In this document: piece after piece, positions 7,107-15,687 of the stretch
Layout of the letters: every line of letters begins with the position of its first letter
Position numbering within the stretch: the first letter of the stretch is position 1
Origin: Virgibacillus senegalensis
GTDB lineage: Bacteria > Bacillota > Bacilli > Bacillales > Amphibacillaceae
Assembly (NCBI RefSeq): GCF_000821245.2
Contig: NZ_LN611424.1
Location: 621,874-659,485, forward strand
Length of the DNA: 37,612 nt
Reading direction: 5' to 3'
The notes under the pieces: model-generated
Seen by the model: the letters and a program-made list of their open reading frames with translations, nothing else
What the model was told of the DNA's origin: nothing
Databases searched by the model: none
Program-made: the position numbers and the translations under genes

Positions 7107-9380
7107 ATGAGGAGTGAACAGGTGAAATCGGATATTACCGTTATCGGCGGCGGGTTGGCAGGTGTATGTGCATCGATAGCAGCAGCGCGTCTGGGAAAAA
7201 CGGTGTCCCTCGTGCAAAATAGGCCGGTTTTAGGTGGTAATTCAAGCAGTGAAGTTCGAGTGTGGGTATGCGGCGCTACCAAGCATGGCATTAATCGTTA
7301 TGCTCGAGAAACGGGAATAATGGGAGAATTGTTTGTCGAGAATCAGTACCGTAATCCTGATGGAAATCCTTATTTATGGGATGCTTTAATATTGGAAAAA
7401 GTAAAAGCAGAGAAAAACATTCAATTATTCCTCAATACAGATGTCCATGAACTGGATTCAGAAGAAATGACGGAAGGTGAAAGGAAGATAACCTCCGTGA
7501 CAGGCTGGATGGCTGGATCGGAACGAAAGATCACGTACCTTAGCGAGGTTTACCTTGATTGCACAGGAGATGGATTGATTGGTTATTTGGCGGGTGCAGA
7601 TTATCGTATTGGCCGTGAAGCGAGGTACGAGTTTGACGAGTCATTAGCTCCTGAGCAAGCAGACGATATTTTATTGGGGAGTACCATTCTCTTTTATACG
7701 CGCGATGAAGGACATCCAGTCAAATACGTTCCGCCTGCTTTTGCGAAAGATATAACCAAAACACCGATTCCGACCAATCGAATCATTCGTAGCGGCGACT
7801 CTGGCTGTCATTACTGGTGGATTGAATTTGGCGGGTTGATGGATACGGTCCATGAAAATGAAGCCATCCGGGATGAACTGTGGTCGGTCATTTATGGTAT
7901 TTGGGATTATATTAAAAACTCTGGGAAGTTTGATTCAGAGAATCAAACATTGGAGTGGATCGGCGCCATTCCGGGCAAGCGGGAATACCGTCGGTTTATC
8001 GGGGATTATATTTTCAACCAAAATGACGTCACGGAACAAAAGCTTTTCGAGGACAGGGTGGCCTTTGGCGGCTGGTCGATTGATCTTCATCCTCCCAAAG
8101 GGATGTATGATGAACAAAGCGGAGCAAAGAATTTACAAGCAGATGGGAATTATCATATACCGTTTCGTTCCTTGTATTCGAGAAATGTAGCGAACTTACT
8201 GTTTGCCGGCCGGGACATCAGCGCCACTCATATTGCTTTTGGGACGACAAGAGTTATGGCAACGTGTGCAGTCATCGGCGAAGCAGCAGGCACAGGGGCT
8301 GCCTTTTGTGTGGAAAAAGGCGCAAGCCCGAGACAAATTTATCAAAGGCATATGGAAGAGATGCAACAAACATTGCTGAGGCAGGATGCCGCTGTCCTGG
8401 GTATCCAGAATAAAGAGGACAAAGATATCGCGCGAAACGCCGTTCTGGAAGCGTCTAGTTTTCTCAATCGTCTGCAAATAGACCAGGTACACGAATCATT
8501 CCGACTGGAAGAGGATATTGCCTTTACTTTTCCTGTCGACGATGGGAATCTCCCGGGTTTAAATCTCCTGCTCTCCGCCACCAATGACACGGAACTAGAG
8601 GTAGAGGTATGGGATACCGGGAAACCGCAAAATTATATTCCGGATAAGTTTGTCAAAAAGCAAAAGATCCCGGTAGGAAAAGGAGAAAAACAGTGGGTAA
8701 GTGCTGTTTTTGCAGAGAAAGCATCTATAGGATACCAGGCTTTTGTCATCGTCAAAGCAAATCCAGCTGTTAATCTTTTTCTTTCCCATCAACCGGTTAC
8801 AGGGGTGCTTTCTTTTGTGAAGCGGGAAGTAAAGCAAACCAACCTGCACGCTTATGAATCGGTCAATACCATTTTGGAATGGTCAATGAAGCCGGTGCAA
8901 CGCAAACGGTTCTGTTTCCGATTAGATGAGGCGGTAACAGCTTATACACCAGAAAAAGCGATCAACGGATATGTTCGTCCCTATAATGGGCCGAATATGT
9001 GGGTATCGGATCACATGATGAATCAAAAGGAGGAATGGATCCAATTAAATTGGGAAAAAGCGGTTGAACTAAAGGAAATACACTTAACTTTCAACGATGA
9101 TGTCAACGAGGATTTGATCAACCTTCATCATCATCGTACTCCTTTTGAGATTATCCCTGAGCTGGTTCGGGATTACCGTTTGGAAGCATTGGTTGATGAC
9201 GAATGGAAAGTCCTTTTGAAAGAAACAGGTAACCGCAAAAGAAAGCGTATTCATATTTTGCCTGATGTGATAAAATCAAAGCAATTGAAAGTAGCGGTTG
9301 AATCGACTAATGGCTGCCCGAGGGCGGAGATTGTCGAAATAAGAGTCTATGAAAACCAAATTTCCGAGCAAGAAAGATAA
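7107..9380 (+). CDS. FAD-dependent oxidoreductase with C-terminal carbohydrate-binding-like domain
   Basis: 757 residues, cytoplasmic (no signal peptide). The Rossmann dinucleotide site is VIGGGLAGVCASIAAARLGK at about residues 12-31, followed by VLGGNSSSEVRVW and later the second FAD motif NLLFAGRDISATHIAFGTTRVM. This matches the FAD_oxidored family often found in polysaccharide-utilisation loci. Residues ~470-757 form extra beta-rich sequence, with a region (about 600-750: EEWIQLNWEKAVELKEIHLTF) that resembles a discoidin/F5-8C fold. The start has GAGGTG at good spacing. It heads the operon that continues with the sensor kinase (22-nt gap). Substrate unknown; oxidation of a sugar residue or glycoside before cleavage is the best guess. 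Confidence 0.82.
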   Translation: MRSEQVKSDITVIGGGLAGVCASIAAARLGKTVSLVQNRPVLGGNSSSEVRVWVCGATKHGINRYARETGIMGELFVENQYRNPDGNPYLWDALILEKVKAEKNIQLFLNTDVHELDSEEMTEGERKITSVTGWMAGSERKITYLSEVYLDCTGDGLIGYLAGADYRIGREARYEFDESLAPEQADDILLGSTILFYTRDEGHPVKYVPPAFAKDITKTPIPTNRIIRSGDSGCHYWWIEFGGLMDTVHENEAIRDELWSVIYGIWDYIKNSGKFDSENQTLEWIGAIPGKREYRRFIGDYIFNQNDVTEQKLFEDRVAFGGWSIDLHPPKGMYDEQSGAKNLQADGNYHIPFRSLYSRNVANLLFAGRDISATHIAFGTTRVMATCAVIGEAAGTGAAFCVEKGASPRQIYQRHMEEMQQTLLRQDAAVLGIQNKEDKDIARNAVLEASSFLNRLQIDQVHESFRLEEDIAFTFPVDDGNLPGLNLLLSATNDTELEVEVWDTGKPQNYIPDKFVKKQKIPVGKGEKQWVSAVFAEKASIGYQAFVIVKANPAVNLFLSHQPVTGVLSFVKREVKQTNLHAYESVNTILEWSMKPVQRKRFCFRLDEAVTAYTPEKAINGYVRPYNGPNMWVSDHMMNQKEEWIQLNWEKAVELKEIHLTFNDDVNEDLINLHHHRTPFEIIPELVRDYRLEALVDDEWKVLLKETGNRKRKRIHILPDVIKSKQLKVAVESTNGCPRAEIVEIRVYENQISEQER

Positions 9381-9402
9381 CCTTATAAAAGGAGATTTTG
9401 CC

Positions 9403-11175
9403 ATGAGGAATTTTTTTCAGCGTTTTATTCCCAACAAGCTAAGAAATAAATTGTTCATGGCTTTCTTCTTTTGTGTCTTTATTCCGTTTCTTATTCTGAG
9501 TATCTATGTATTTAATGAGATTGAGCAGATTATTCAGGGGAAAATCAGTTCACAGGTTCACAATGAACTGAATTATATGAACCAGTCATTGGAAGACCTC
9601 ACGGGGACAGTCATGAAAACGGTCGTTCTATTGGAACAGGATTCTATCATTGAATCTGTTTTTATGTCACCGGAGAATTATGAACCAATGGAAAGACAAG
9701 CCATCATCGAAAACAAATTGAAAAGCATCAATAACAGCCTCTTCCTCAACACTCCGCAAACATATATAACCCTTGTCGACTTTCATGAAAATATATATAC
9801 CTCTTTTCAGCCAAGAGAAATGTTGGATTATCAACGAATGACGACTGAAGAGTGGTTTCAGGAGTTAAGTGAACCCGCAGCAGAAAATCACAGGTGGCTC
9901 ACCAAAGATGAAAGTTACGTTCATCCGGATGTCACGCAAAGCGAAAACTTGCTCACCTTGCATGCCAAGTTATTGAATAAGCATTACAACCCCTATGGCG
10001 TGGTGAGAATCAGTATTGATTATCCGCAATGGTTTTCGGGATTAGTAAAAAATGTCCCGTTTGATCAAGATTATTTTATTCTCTCCTCGGCTGGTGAAGT
10101 CGTTTCACGATCAAATGACAACAGTATATTGCACAGCAACATAAAGGACCGGATATTTTCGGACGAGAAGACAGACGGTTATTTTATCGAACATTCATCA
10201 AATGCAATGGTCAATTATAATTATATAGAAAAATTGGATTGGTATTTGGTCAATAGTATTAATTTGGACCAGTTATTCAGTGAAATTAATGCATTGAAAA
10301 TAAGCTTATTCGCTATCATGCTGGTACTGATTATTTTCTTTATTTTTTCCACCTATTTTATTTCGCATAAAGTAACCAAGCCACTAAGTTCCTTGCAGAC
10401 AAGAATGAAAGAATTCATCAACAATAACAAGAAGGAATTGATTACTAGCACTAACTCTACCGGGGAAGTGCAGGTGTTGACCGATGCCTACAACCAAATG
10501 ATCACGCACATTAACAACCTGATCAACAGACTGAAGCTGGAGGAAAGACAGAAGCAGGAATTGCGATTCAAAATGTTGATTGCTCAAATGAATCCACACT
10601 TCTTGCTCAATACATTGAACACGATTAAATGGATTTCCATCAAAAATGGCGATAAGGATATCACGGATATATCTGTTTCATTAGGTAAGCTGCTGGAAAC
10701 CAGCTTGAATGATCAATCCGATTTAATACCGCTCAACCAGGAGATCGAACTAGTTCAATCCTTTGTCCAAATACAGAAATTCAGGTACATGGATCTATTC
10801 AAAGTCGACGTTTTCCTGGAATCTGGATTGGAGGAAGTAATGGTGCCGAAACTCAGTGTACAGATGCTTGTGGAAAATGCCATCCATCATGGCTTTTACC
10901 AGAAAGGAAGCAAAGGGAGTATCCAAATCCGCGCTTACGAAGTGGAAGAAGGATATTGCATGATTGAAGTGGAGGACGACGGAATAGGCATGGAGGAAGC
11001 GGCAAAGGCCTCCCCAAAACGCAAAAGGCAAGGAATTGGAATTGCCAACATCAAAGAACGGCTCGTTTTATTGTTTGGCAGACAAGCGGGTTTTTCCATA
11101 CAATCTTCCGCTCACGGAACACTGGTGCAAATGAAGATACCGATTCCCGTTGCTTCCATAGAAAGGAGTGTTTAG
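9403..11175 (+). CDS. YesM-type sensor histidine kinase
   Basis: 590-residue membrane kinase. TM1 at about 18-38, an extracytoplasmic sensor region (dCache-like, ~40-300), TM2 at about 303-325, a HAMP linker, then the His_kinase box with phospho-acceptor H399 in AQMNPHFLLNTLNTIKW, and a HATPase domain with N box (LVENAIHH) and G boxes (DDGIGM, GIGIANI). This is the class that senses sugars or sugar-binding proteins at the cell surface. The start at 9403 has AAAGGAG upstream; the reading frame is open further upstream into the preceding gene but without a ribosome site. It lies 5 nt before its cognate regulator, and a binding lipoprotein follows. Confidence 0.94.
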   Translation: MRNFFQRFIPNKLRNKLFMAFFFCVFIPFLILSIYVFNEIEQIIQGKISSQVHNELNYMNQSLEDLTGTVMKTVVLLEQDSIIESVFMSPENYEPMERQAIIENKLKSINNSLFLNTPQTYITLVDFHENIYTSFQPREMLDYQRMTTEEWFQELSEPAAENHRWLTKDESYVHPDVTQSENLLTLHAKLLNKHYNPYGVVRISIDYPQWFSGLVKNVPFDQDYFILSSAGEVVSRSNDNSILHSNIKDRIFSDEKTDGYFIEHSSNAMVNYNYIEKLDWYLVNSINLDQLFSEINALKISLFAIMLVLIIFFIFSTYFISHKVTKPLSSLQTRMKEFINNNKKELITSTNSTGEVQVLTDAYNQMITHINNLINRLKLEERQKQELRFKMLIAQMNPHFLLNTLNTIKWISIKNGDKDITDISVSLGKLLETSLNDQSDLIPLNQEIELVQSFVQIQKFRYMDLFKVDVFLESGLEEVMVPKLSVQMLVENAIHHGFYQKGSKGSIQIRAYEVEEGYCMIEVEDDGIGMEEAAKASPKRKRQGIGIANIKERLVLLFGRQAGFSIQSSAHGTLVQMKIPIPVASIERSV

Positions 11176-11180
11176 CGGTT

Positions 11181-12662
11181 ATGTGGACAGTGCTGCTTGT
11201 TGAAGATGAACTGTTTGTACGGGAATCCATTAAGCAAATCATTGCTTGGGAAAAGGAAGGGTTTACGGTTATCGGGGAAGCTGCTAATGGCCAAGAGGCT
11301 TATGACCTGATCAAACAGTATCAACCGGATATCGTTATTTGCGATATCATGATGCCGGTCATGGATGGGGTGGAATTATTAAAAAAGGTAAGGGCACAAG
11401 GCTGGAACAATCACTTCCTTATGTTGACTGCTCATACGGAATTTGAGTATGCAAGGCAGGCAGTGGAGTATGGAGCTTCCAACTATATATTAAAGCTTTC
11501 TATGAGTATTGAATCGCTGTTGGAGGCATTACAAAAAATCAGGGAAGAATTAGAACTCCAATGGAACCAGAATCTTGTGGGGGTAGAAGGATTTTATGAG
11601 TCTGGCTGGCAGAAGGTTTTGAATGATGAAGAAATCAAGGAAGCAGATCGACATACGTTGCTTCAATTTCAGAAGTTATACGGAAATCATTTGATTATAG
11701 CCGCCACGATGACAGAAAAAGCAACAGAGGCCGAACATGATAATCTTCCGGATCTCCTCGGAATGAGGGAGGGATCGGTTGTCCATTCTTACTCGGCTTT
11801 AGGACATACAAGTTACTTTTGCTGGTCCAATCAACCGATCAATCTTGATAAACACAAAGCCAAGGATTGTCAGCTTGTCTTTAAGGAAGTCGGTGAATTG
11901 TCAGCCTTCATGGATAGCTGGAAACAGGTAGTGGACCTGCTTGATTCTATATGGTATGGGAAAGAAACCGATATGTTGGAAAAAACACGGCTATCAGGGG
12001 GTTCTGCGAAGGAAAGCCTTCCTTGGGAATTGGAAAGTCGTTTTTTTCATACAGTCGAGCAGAAAAAAACGGAAAATTGCAAACAAGTAATCGAAGAACT
12101 ATGGAATTACATGGAAAAGCAAGGCTTTTCGATGATAAGAGTAAAAGAAACTGCTTTATGGATTGATCAACTAGTAGGGAAAGTGGTGCAAAAGGACAGC
12201 CAATGCGAGTCCGCTATCAAAACAGCCTCAACGCATCATCGATTGAAGGAATTGGTGGAGGAAATGATAGATGATTATATGGTGTCATATTGGAATGAAC
12301 AGTCCCGGCAAACCGATCACCCGGAGGTAAACCGCGTTATCGCCTTTATTCAAACAAACTATCAGAAGGATTTATCGGTGAAAAACATAGCAAAGCATAT
12401 TGGAATGGATGAAAATTACTTAAGCGGCCTTTTTAAAAAGAAAACAGGTGAATCCTTGATACATTATATTCATCGGGTGCGGATTGATCATGCCGAAGTC
12501 TATTTACTGAATAACCAAGGCATGTCCATTGCGGATATAGCAGAAAAAGTTGGATTTTTGAATGATAACTACTTCATCCGGATATTTAAGCGGATCAAAC
12601 ATGATACACCGAGCCAATTCCGTCGTAAATACGCAATGGACCAGGTGAATGAGCATGAATAG
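11181..12662 (+). CDS. YesN-type response regulator (REC plus AraC HTH)
   Basis: 493 residues. The N-terminal receiver domain has acidic pair E8-D9, phospho-acceptor D55 in CDIMMP and the conserved Lys in YILKLS. A ~270-residue linker of unknown fold follows. The C-terminal AraC DNA-binding domain (about 385-485) carries LSVKNIAKHIGMDENYLSGLFKK and MSIADIAEKVGFLNDNYFIRIFK. It pairs with the adjacent YesM-type kinase and probably activates the ABC transporter and lyase genes downstream. It overlaps the next gene slightly, indicating one operon from 7107 to 13953. Confidence 0.94.
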   Translation: MWTVLLVEDELFVRESIKQIIAWEKEGFTVIGEAANGQEAYDLIKQYQPDIVICDIMMPVMDGVELLKKVRAQGWNNHFLMLTAHTEFEYARQAVEYGASNYILKLSMSIESLLEALQKIREELELQWNQNLVGVEGFYESGWQKVLNDEEIKEADRHTLLQFQKLYGNHLIIAATMTEKATEAEHDNLPDLLGMREGSVVHSYSALGHTSYFCWSNQPINLDKHKAKDCQLVFKEVGELSAFMDSWKQVVDLLDSIWYGKETDMLEKTRLSGGSAKESLPWELESRFFHTVEQKKTENCKQVIEELWNYMEKQGFSMIRVKETALWIDQLVGKVVQKDSQCESAIKTASTHHRLKELVEEMIDDYMVSYWNEQSRQTDHPEVNRVIAFIQTNYQKDLSVKNIAKHIGMDENYLSGLFKKKTGESLIHYIHRVRIDHAEVYLLNNQGMSIADIAEKVGFLNDNYFIRIFKRIKHDTPSQFRRKYAMDQVNEHE

Positions 12663-13953
12663 GAAGGCTGTTGCAAAAAGATTATGTAGTTTGTGTTGCC
12701 TTTCGTTTCTCTTGATCGGTTGTACCTCTGCTGATAATTCCGATCGTGTAACGGATGATTCACCGATTGTGTTGAAATTCTGGGGAGGAGTTCCTAAGGA
12801 AGCTGGTCCGCAAGCGGTGATTGATTTATGGAACAGCAAGCATCCGGACGTCCAGGTCGATTATATGCGGTATTCAAACGATGATAATGGTAATCTTCGA
12901 CTGGATACGGCTTTATTAAACGAAACGGATGTGGATATGTTTGTGAATTATTTTTCTTATAACTATAAACAGCGGGTGAAGATGGGGTTGACAACCGATC
13001 TGGCATCCATTGATCCGGACTATGACGTAGAAGAAAAAGTGGGGTCGGAAGCAGAAGAGTGGAAGGTGGACGGACAATATCACGCAATGCCCACGAAGAA
13101 GAATTTTTACTTTATTCTTTTGAATAAAGACTTGTTGAAGGAAAAAGGGTTGCCAATTCCCGCAGATTGGAGTTGGAAGGAACTGCGAAGGTATGCAGAA
13201 CAGCTCAGCACCAAGGACCGCTGGGGGTTTGTTCAATATGATTTCGTCTTGCCTTATCCAATAGACGGGACTTTGGGGGAAAACGGCTCTATAAAAAGTG
13301 ATGGCACATCTAATTTCGATCATATTGCCGTGTCTAAGCATTTAAAGCTATTATACGACATGATGTACAAGGATAAATCAATGCCTGCCTTGCCGGAGCA
13401 GTTGCTTAAAAAGATGCCGATCGATATGCAATTTTTAGAAGGAAAAGCAGCGATGTTATTTGGCGGAGAATGGGTATTGCGCTATGTGAACAGCAATAAG
13501 ATCGCGGGCACACCTTCCTTTGATGTGGCTTTTGCACCGATTCCGAAAATGAGTGAAGATCAAACGGATTTTCGCTATATCGGCGGGGTCGGAGATGCTA
13601 TTTCCATAAACGCCAATTCGAGATACAAAGAAGAAGCGATGGAATTTATCAAGTGGTATGTTGATGAAGGCATGTATGCGATGGCACGCGGAGGTCGCCT
13701 GCCAGCCTCTAAAGATGCCGATTTGGAAAAGGCTTTGCACTTATTGATAGGGGCACATGAACGCTTTGACAATCAATCGCTTGAACGTATTATAAATGGA
13801 GATCTGCCAACGATGCAACTAACGCTGGATCAGGAAGTGATAGAGATGCGCAAGGAAGCGTTTGAACATTATTTTTCCAAGAGTGCAACTTTAGAAGAAA
13901 CATTGGAACGTTTAACAGCCAGGCATAATGCCTATTTGAAAACAGCTGACTAA
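12655..13953 (+). CDS. Extracellular sugar-binding lipoprotein, probable sensory partner of the two-component system
   Basis: About 432 residues, family 1 solute-binding protein. Signal peptide ends in lipobox LLIGC, so it is a membrane-anchored lipoprotein. The body matches CUT1 binding proteins (ILLNKDLLKEKGLPIPADWSWKELRRYAEQL; FLEGKAAMLFGGEW). I prefer the ATG at 12655 because AGGTGA upstream is correctly spaced for it; the ATG at 12649 abuts that site. The gene overlaps the response-regulator end and is separated from the permeases by 400 bp, while a second binding protein sits beside the permeases. It may therefore serve signalling rather than transport, like binding proteins in known three-component systems (XylFII-LytS-YesN). 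Inference. Confidence 0.88.
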   Translation: MNRKAVAKRLCSLCCLSFLLIGCTSADNSDRVTDDSPIVLKFWGGVPKEAGPQAVIDLWNSKHPDVQVDYMRYSNDDNGNLRLDTALLNETDVDMFVNYFSYNYKQRVKMGLTTDLASIDPDYDVEEKVGSEAEEWKVDGQYHAMPTKKNFYFILLNKDLLKEKGLPIPADWSWKELRRYAEQLSTKDRWGFVQYDFVLPYPIDGTLGENGSIKSDGTSNFDHIAVSKHLKLLYDMMYKDKSMPALPEQLLKKMPIDMQFLEGKAAMLFGGEWVLRYVNSNKIAGTPSFDVAFAPIPKMSEDQTDFRYIGGVGDAISINANSRYKEEAMEFIKWYVDEGMYAMARGGRLPASKDADLEKALHLLIGAHERFDNQSLERIINGDLPTMQLTLDQEVIEMRKEAFEHYFSKSATLEETLERLTARHNAYLKTAD

Positions 13954-14025
13954 CTATAAGGAAGTTGTCGGGAAATCTTGGCTGTTTCCATAGTTCTGCT
14001 GTTATACTGTGTTACACCAGTTTAG

Positions 14026-14165
14026 TTTCCACGAATTTGGTCCAAGGCTCGGAATGGCAGTGATTTACTGCACAGAGCCTTGGGCTTAAGTCTGTCGCGA
14101 GCGGAAATTTCCAAAGGATGTGGAAGATTTAGCCTGTATTCCTTTAAACAGACCTTTTTGCTTTT
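14026..14165 (+). other. Structured intergenic RNA-like element with alternative terminator
   Basis: Within the 407-bp gap 13954-14360, nested pairings are visible: TTTCCAC (14026-14032) with GTGGAAG (14120-14126); TTTGG (14036-14040) with CCAAA (14111-14115); CCAAGGCTC (14042-14050) with GAGCCTTGG (14075-14083); and an inner GCAGT/ACTGC hairpin (14057-14071). A competing long-range pair, GTCTGT (14090-14095) with ACAGAC (14148-14153), precedes CTTTTTGCTTTTTG and could act as a terminator. It may be the 3' end of the upstream operon, or a regulatory RNA. No known riboswitch class is recognised. Confidence 0.45.
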
Positions 14166-14184
14166 TGTTCTTGTTTTCGAAGAT

Positions 14185-14212
14185 TTGTATTATTAACAAA
14201 GAAATGTACGAT
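14185..14212 (+). promoter_or_regulatory. Possible promoter of the ABC transporter operon
   Basis: TTGTAT (14185-14190) and TACGAT (14207-14212) are spaced by 16 bp. The start point would fall at about 14219, so the cre site at 14227-14242 lies just downstream of it, a normal roadblock position. A second candidate -10, TATAAA (14328-14333), lies closer to the gene but lacks a well-spaced -35. Confidence 0.3.
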
Positions 14213-14223
14213 TGGTAACCAAT
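14211..14223. promoter_or_regulatory. Perfect palindrome ATTGGT-A-ACCAAT, possible operator
   Basis: Six-base perfect dyad arms around one central A. It overlaps the predicted -10 and sits three bases before the cre site, so it is well placed for a second regulator of the transporter operon. The binding protein is unknown. Confidence 0.4.
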
Positions 14224-14226
14224 TAT

Positions 14227-14242
14227 TTGTAAGCGTTTTCAA
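14227..14242 (+). promoter_or_regulatory. Catabolite-responsive element (cre) for CcpA
   Basis: TTGTAAGCGTTTTCAA matches the Bacillus consensus WTGNAARCGNWWWCAW at every position. It lies about 120 bp upstream of the binding-protein gene of the ABC operon, predicting repression of the transporter and lyase by preferred sugars through CcpA-HPr-Ser-P. Confidence 0.8.
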
Positions 14243-14360
14243 CAGAAATGCTAATTCCTAAGTTTTCTGGTATTGATTCATAAGAAATGTTACTACTTCC
14301 TTTGAATATTGCTTGCTATGCTTTGCTTATAAATAAATTTTAACAAGGGAGTGGTCAGTA

Positions 14361-15677
14361 GTGACAAGGAAACACCTGGTATCTGGATTAATGATTCTCT
14401 GTTTATGCTTTTTCTTATTTGCCTGCAGCAACTCGGGCACGGAGACGTCTGAAGCTTCTTCTGGTGATGAAGGAGATAGTGGGTCAGACGGTAAGACCAC
14501 AGAAATGGTCTGGGCTGGATGGTCTGGAGAAGAGGACTCCTCCAAAGATGTCATCAAAGGCATGATCGATGATTGGAATAACGAGCATTCTGATTCTACC
14601 TTTAGTTGGGTTGGGTGGCCTTGGGACAATACGCTAGAGCAACTGATTATCCGCAGCCAAGGTGGCGAAGCATTGGATGTGGCTCAGGTAGATATCGTTT
14701 GGCTGAAAGCACTGGCTAATGCTGGCGTACTAGAAGATTTATCCCCAGTGGTCGGTGAAGATTGGTTGCAAGAAAACATTGAAGAAGCTGCCTTGAAAAC
14801 CGGGCAAGTGGATGGAACACAATACGGGATACCATGGACTACCGCGTCAATCGGTATGGTGAACAACCCTTCTTTGTTAGAAGAAGCAGGAGTAAGCGAA
14901 GTACCGCAAACGATCGAGGAATTCGAAGCCGCATTGAAAAAAGTCAAGAGTGCGAATCCAGACATCGTTCCTTATGCACTGACTACAAAAGGTGGCGGAA
15001 CAGCAAAGGACTTCATGCAATGGCTTTGGACTTTCGGTGGTGAAGTGTTCGATGAAAATGGAAATGTGGTGGTCAATAGCGAGCAGGGGGTAGACACACT
15101 GAATTGGTTGAAAGAGATGGTGGATAATGGATACATTTCCATGGATATGGACCGTTTTGCCGCCCGCCAAATGTATGCGACAGATCAAGTGGCATTTTAT
15201 GATGACGCAATTCTAGCCCGTGGGATTTTGGAATCAAATGGGGTGGCAGAAGCAGATCTCGACAAAAAAATAAAACCAATGCTTCGTCCTGTCGTGAAGG
15301 CAGGAGATACGCCACAATCCGTCATGTGGGGGCATGTCTTAGTGGCCTTCAAAAACACTTCCGACTTAGAGAAATCTGGAGAATTTATCAAACATCTTAT
15401 CGGGGAAGAAGAAGCACTGAAATACTTCGATACCGTTGGTTTACCTCCTGTAACGAAATCAGCGATTTCCAATGAAAAAGTGCAGCAGGATCAATGGACG
15501 AGTGAATGGCTCGATATTACAGCAACCGGACAAAATGCAGAATCCATCAGTTACGAAAACTCCAGTGAATTAGATGGAATCATCTCAGAAGAATTACAAG
15601 CAGCGCTATTAGGTGATAAATCTGCACAGGATGCTCTCGATGATGCGGCATCCCGACTTGAAAGTGCCATAAATTGA
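14361..15677 (+). CDS. ABC transporter sugar-binding lipoprotein (CUT1)
   Basis: 438 residues with a GTG start preceded by AAGGGAGTGG. The signal peptide ends in lipobox LFAC, with a Ser/Gly/Glu-rich linker (about 24-50) before the binding domain. Typical family 1 binding-protein features include WLKALANAGVLEDLSP, the segment GIPWTTASIGMVNNPSLLEEAGV and a C-terminal VMWGHVLVAFKNTSDLEKSGEFIKHL. It sits directly before two permease genes (stop to next start about 10 nt), so it is the transport binding protein. The ligand is probably an oligosaccharide released by the lyase encoded two genes later (inference). Confidence 0.93.
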   Translation: MTRKHLVSGLMILCLCFFLFACSNSGTETSEASSGDEGDSGSDGKTTEMVWAGWSGEEDSSKDVIKGMIDDWNNEHSDSTFSWVGWPWDNTLEQLIIRSQGGEALDVAQVDIVWLKALANAGVLEDLSPVVGEDWLQENIEEAALKTGQVDGTQYGIPWTTASIGMVNNPSLLEEAGVSEVPQTIEEFEAALKKVKSANPDIVPYALTTKGGGTAKDFMQWLWTFGGEVFDENGNVVVNSEQGVDTLNWLKEMVDNGYISMDMDRFAARQMYATDQVAFYDDAILARGILESNGVAEADLDKKIKPMLRPVVKAGDTPQSVMWGHVLVAFKNTSDLEKSGEFIKHLIGEEEALKYFDTVGLPPVTKSAISNEKVQQDQWTSEWLDITATGQNAESISYENSSELDGIISEELQAALLGDKSAQDALDDAASRLESAIN

Positions 15678-15687
15678 GGTGAGCAGA

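Noticed and set aside
14302-14333. TTGAAT...TATAAA as the main promoter of the ABC operon
   Set aside because: The spacing is 20 bp, too long for a good sigma-A promoter; kept only as an alternative -10.
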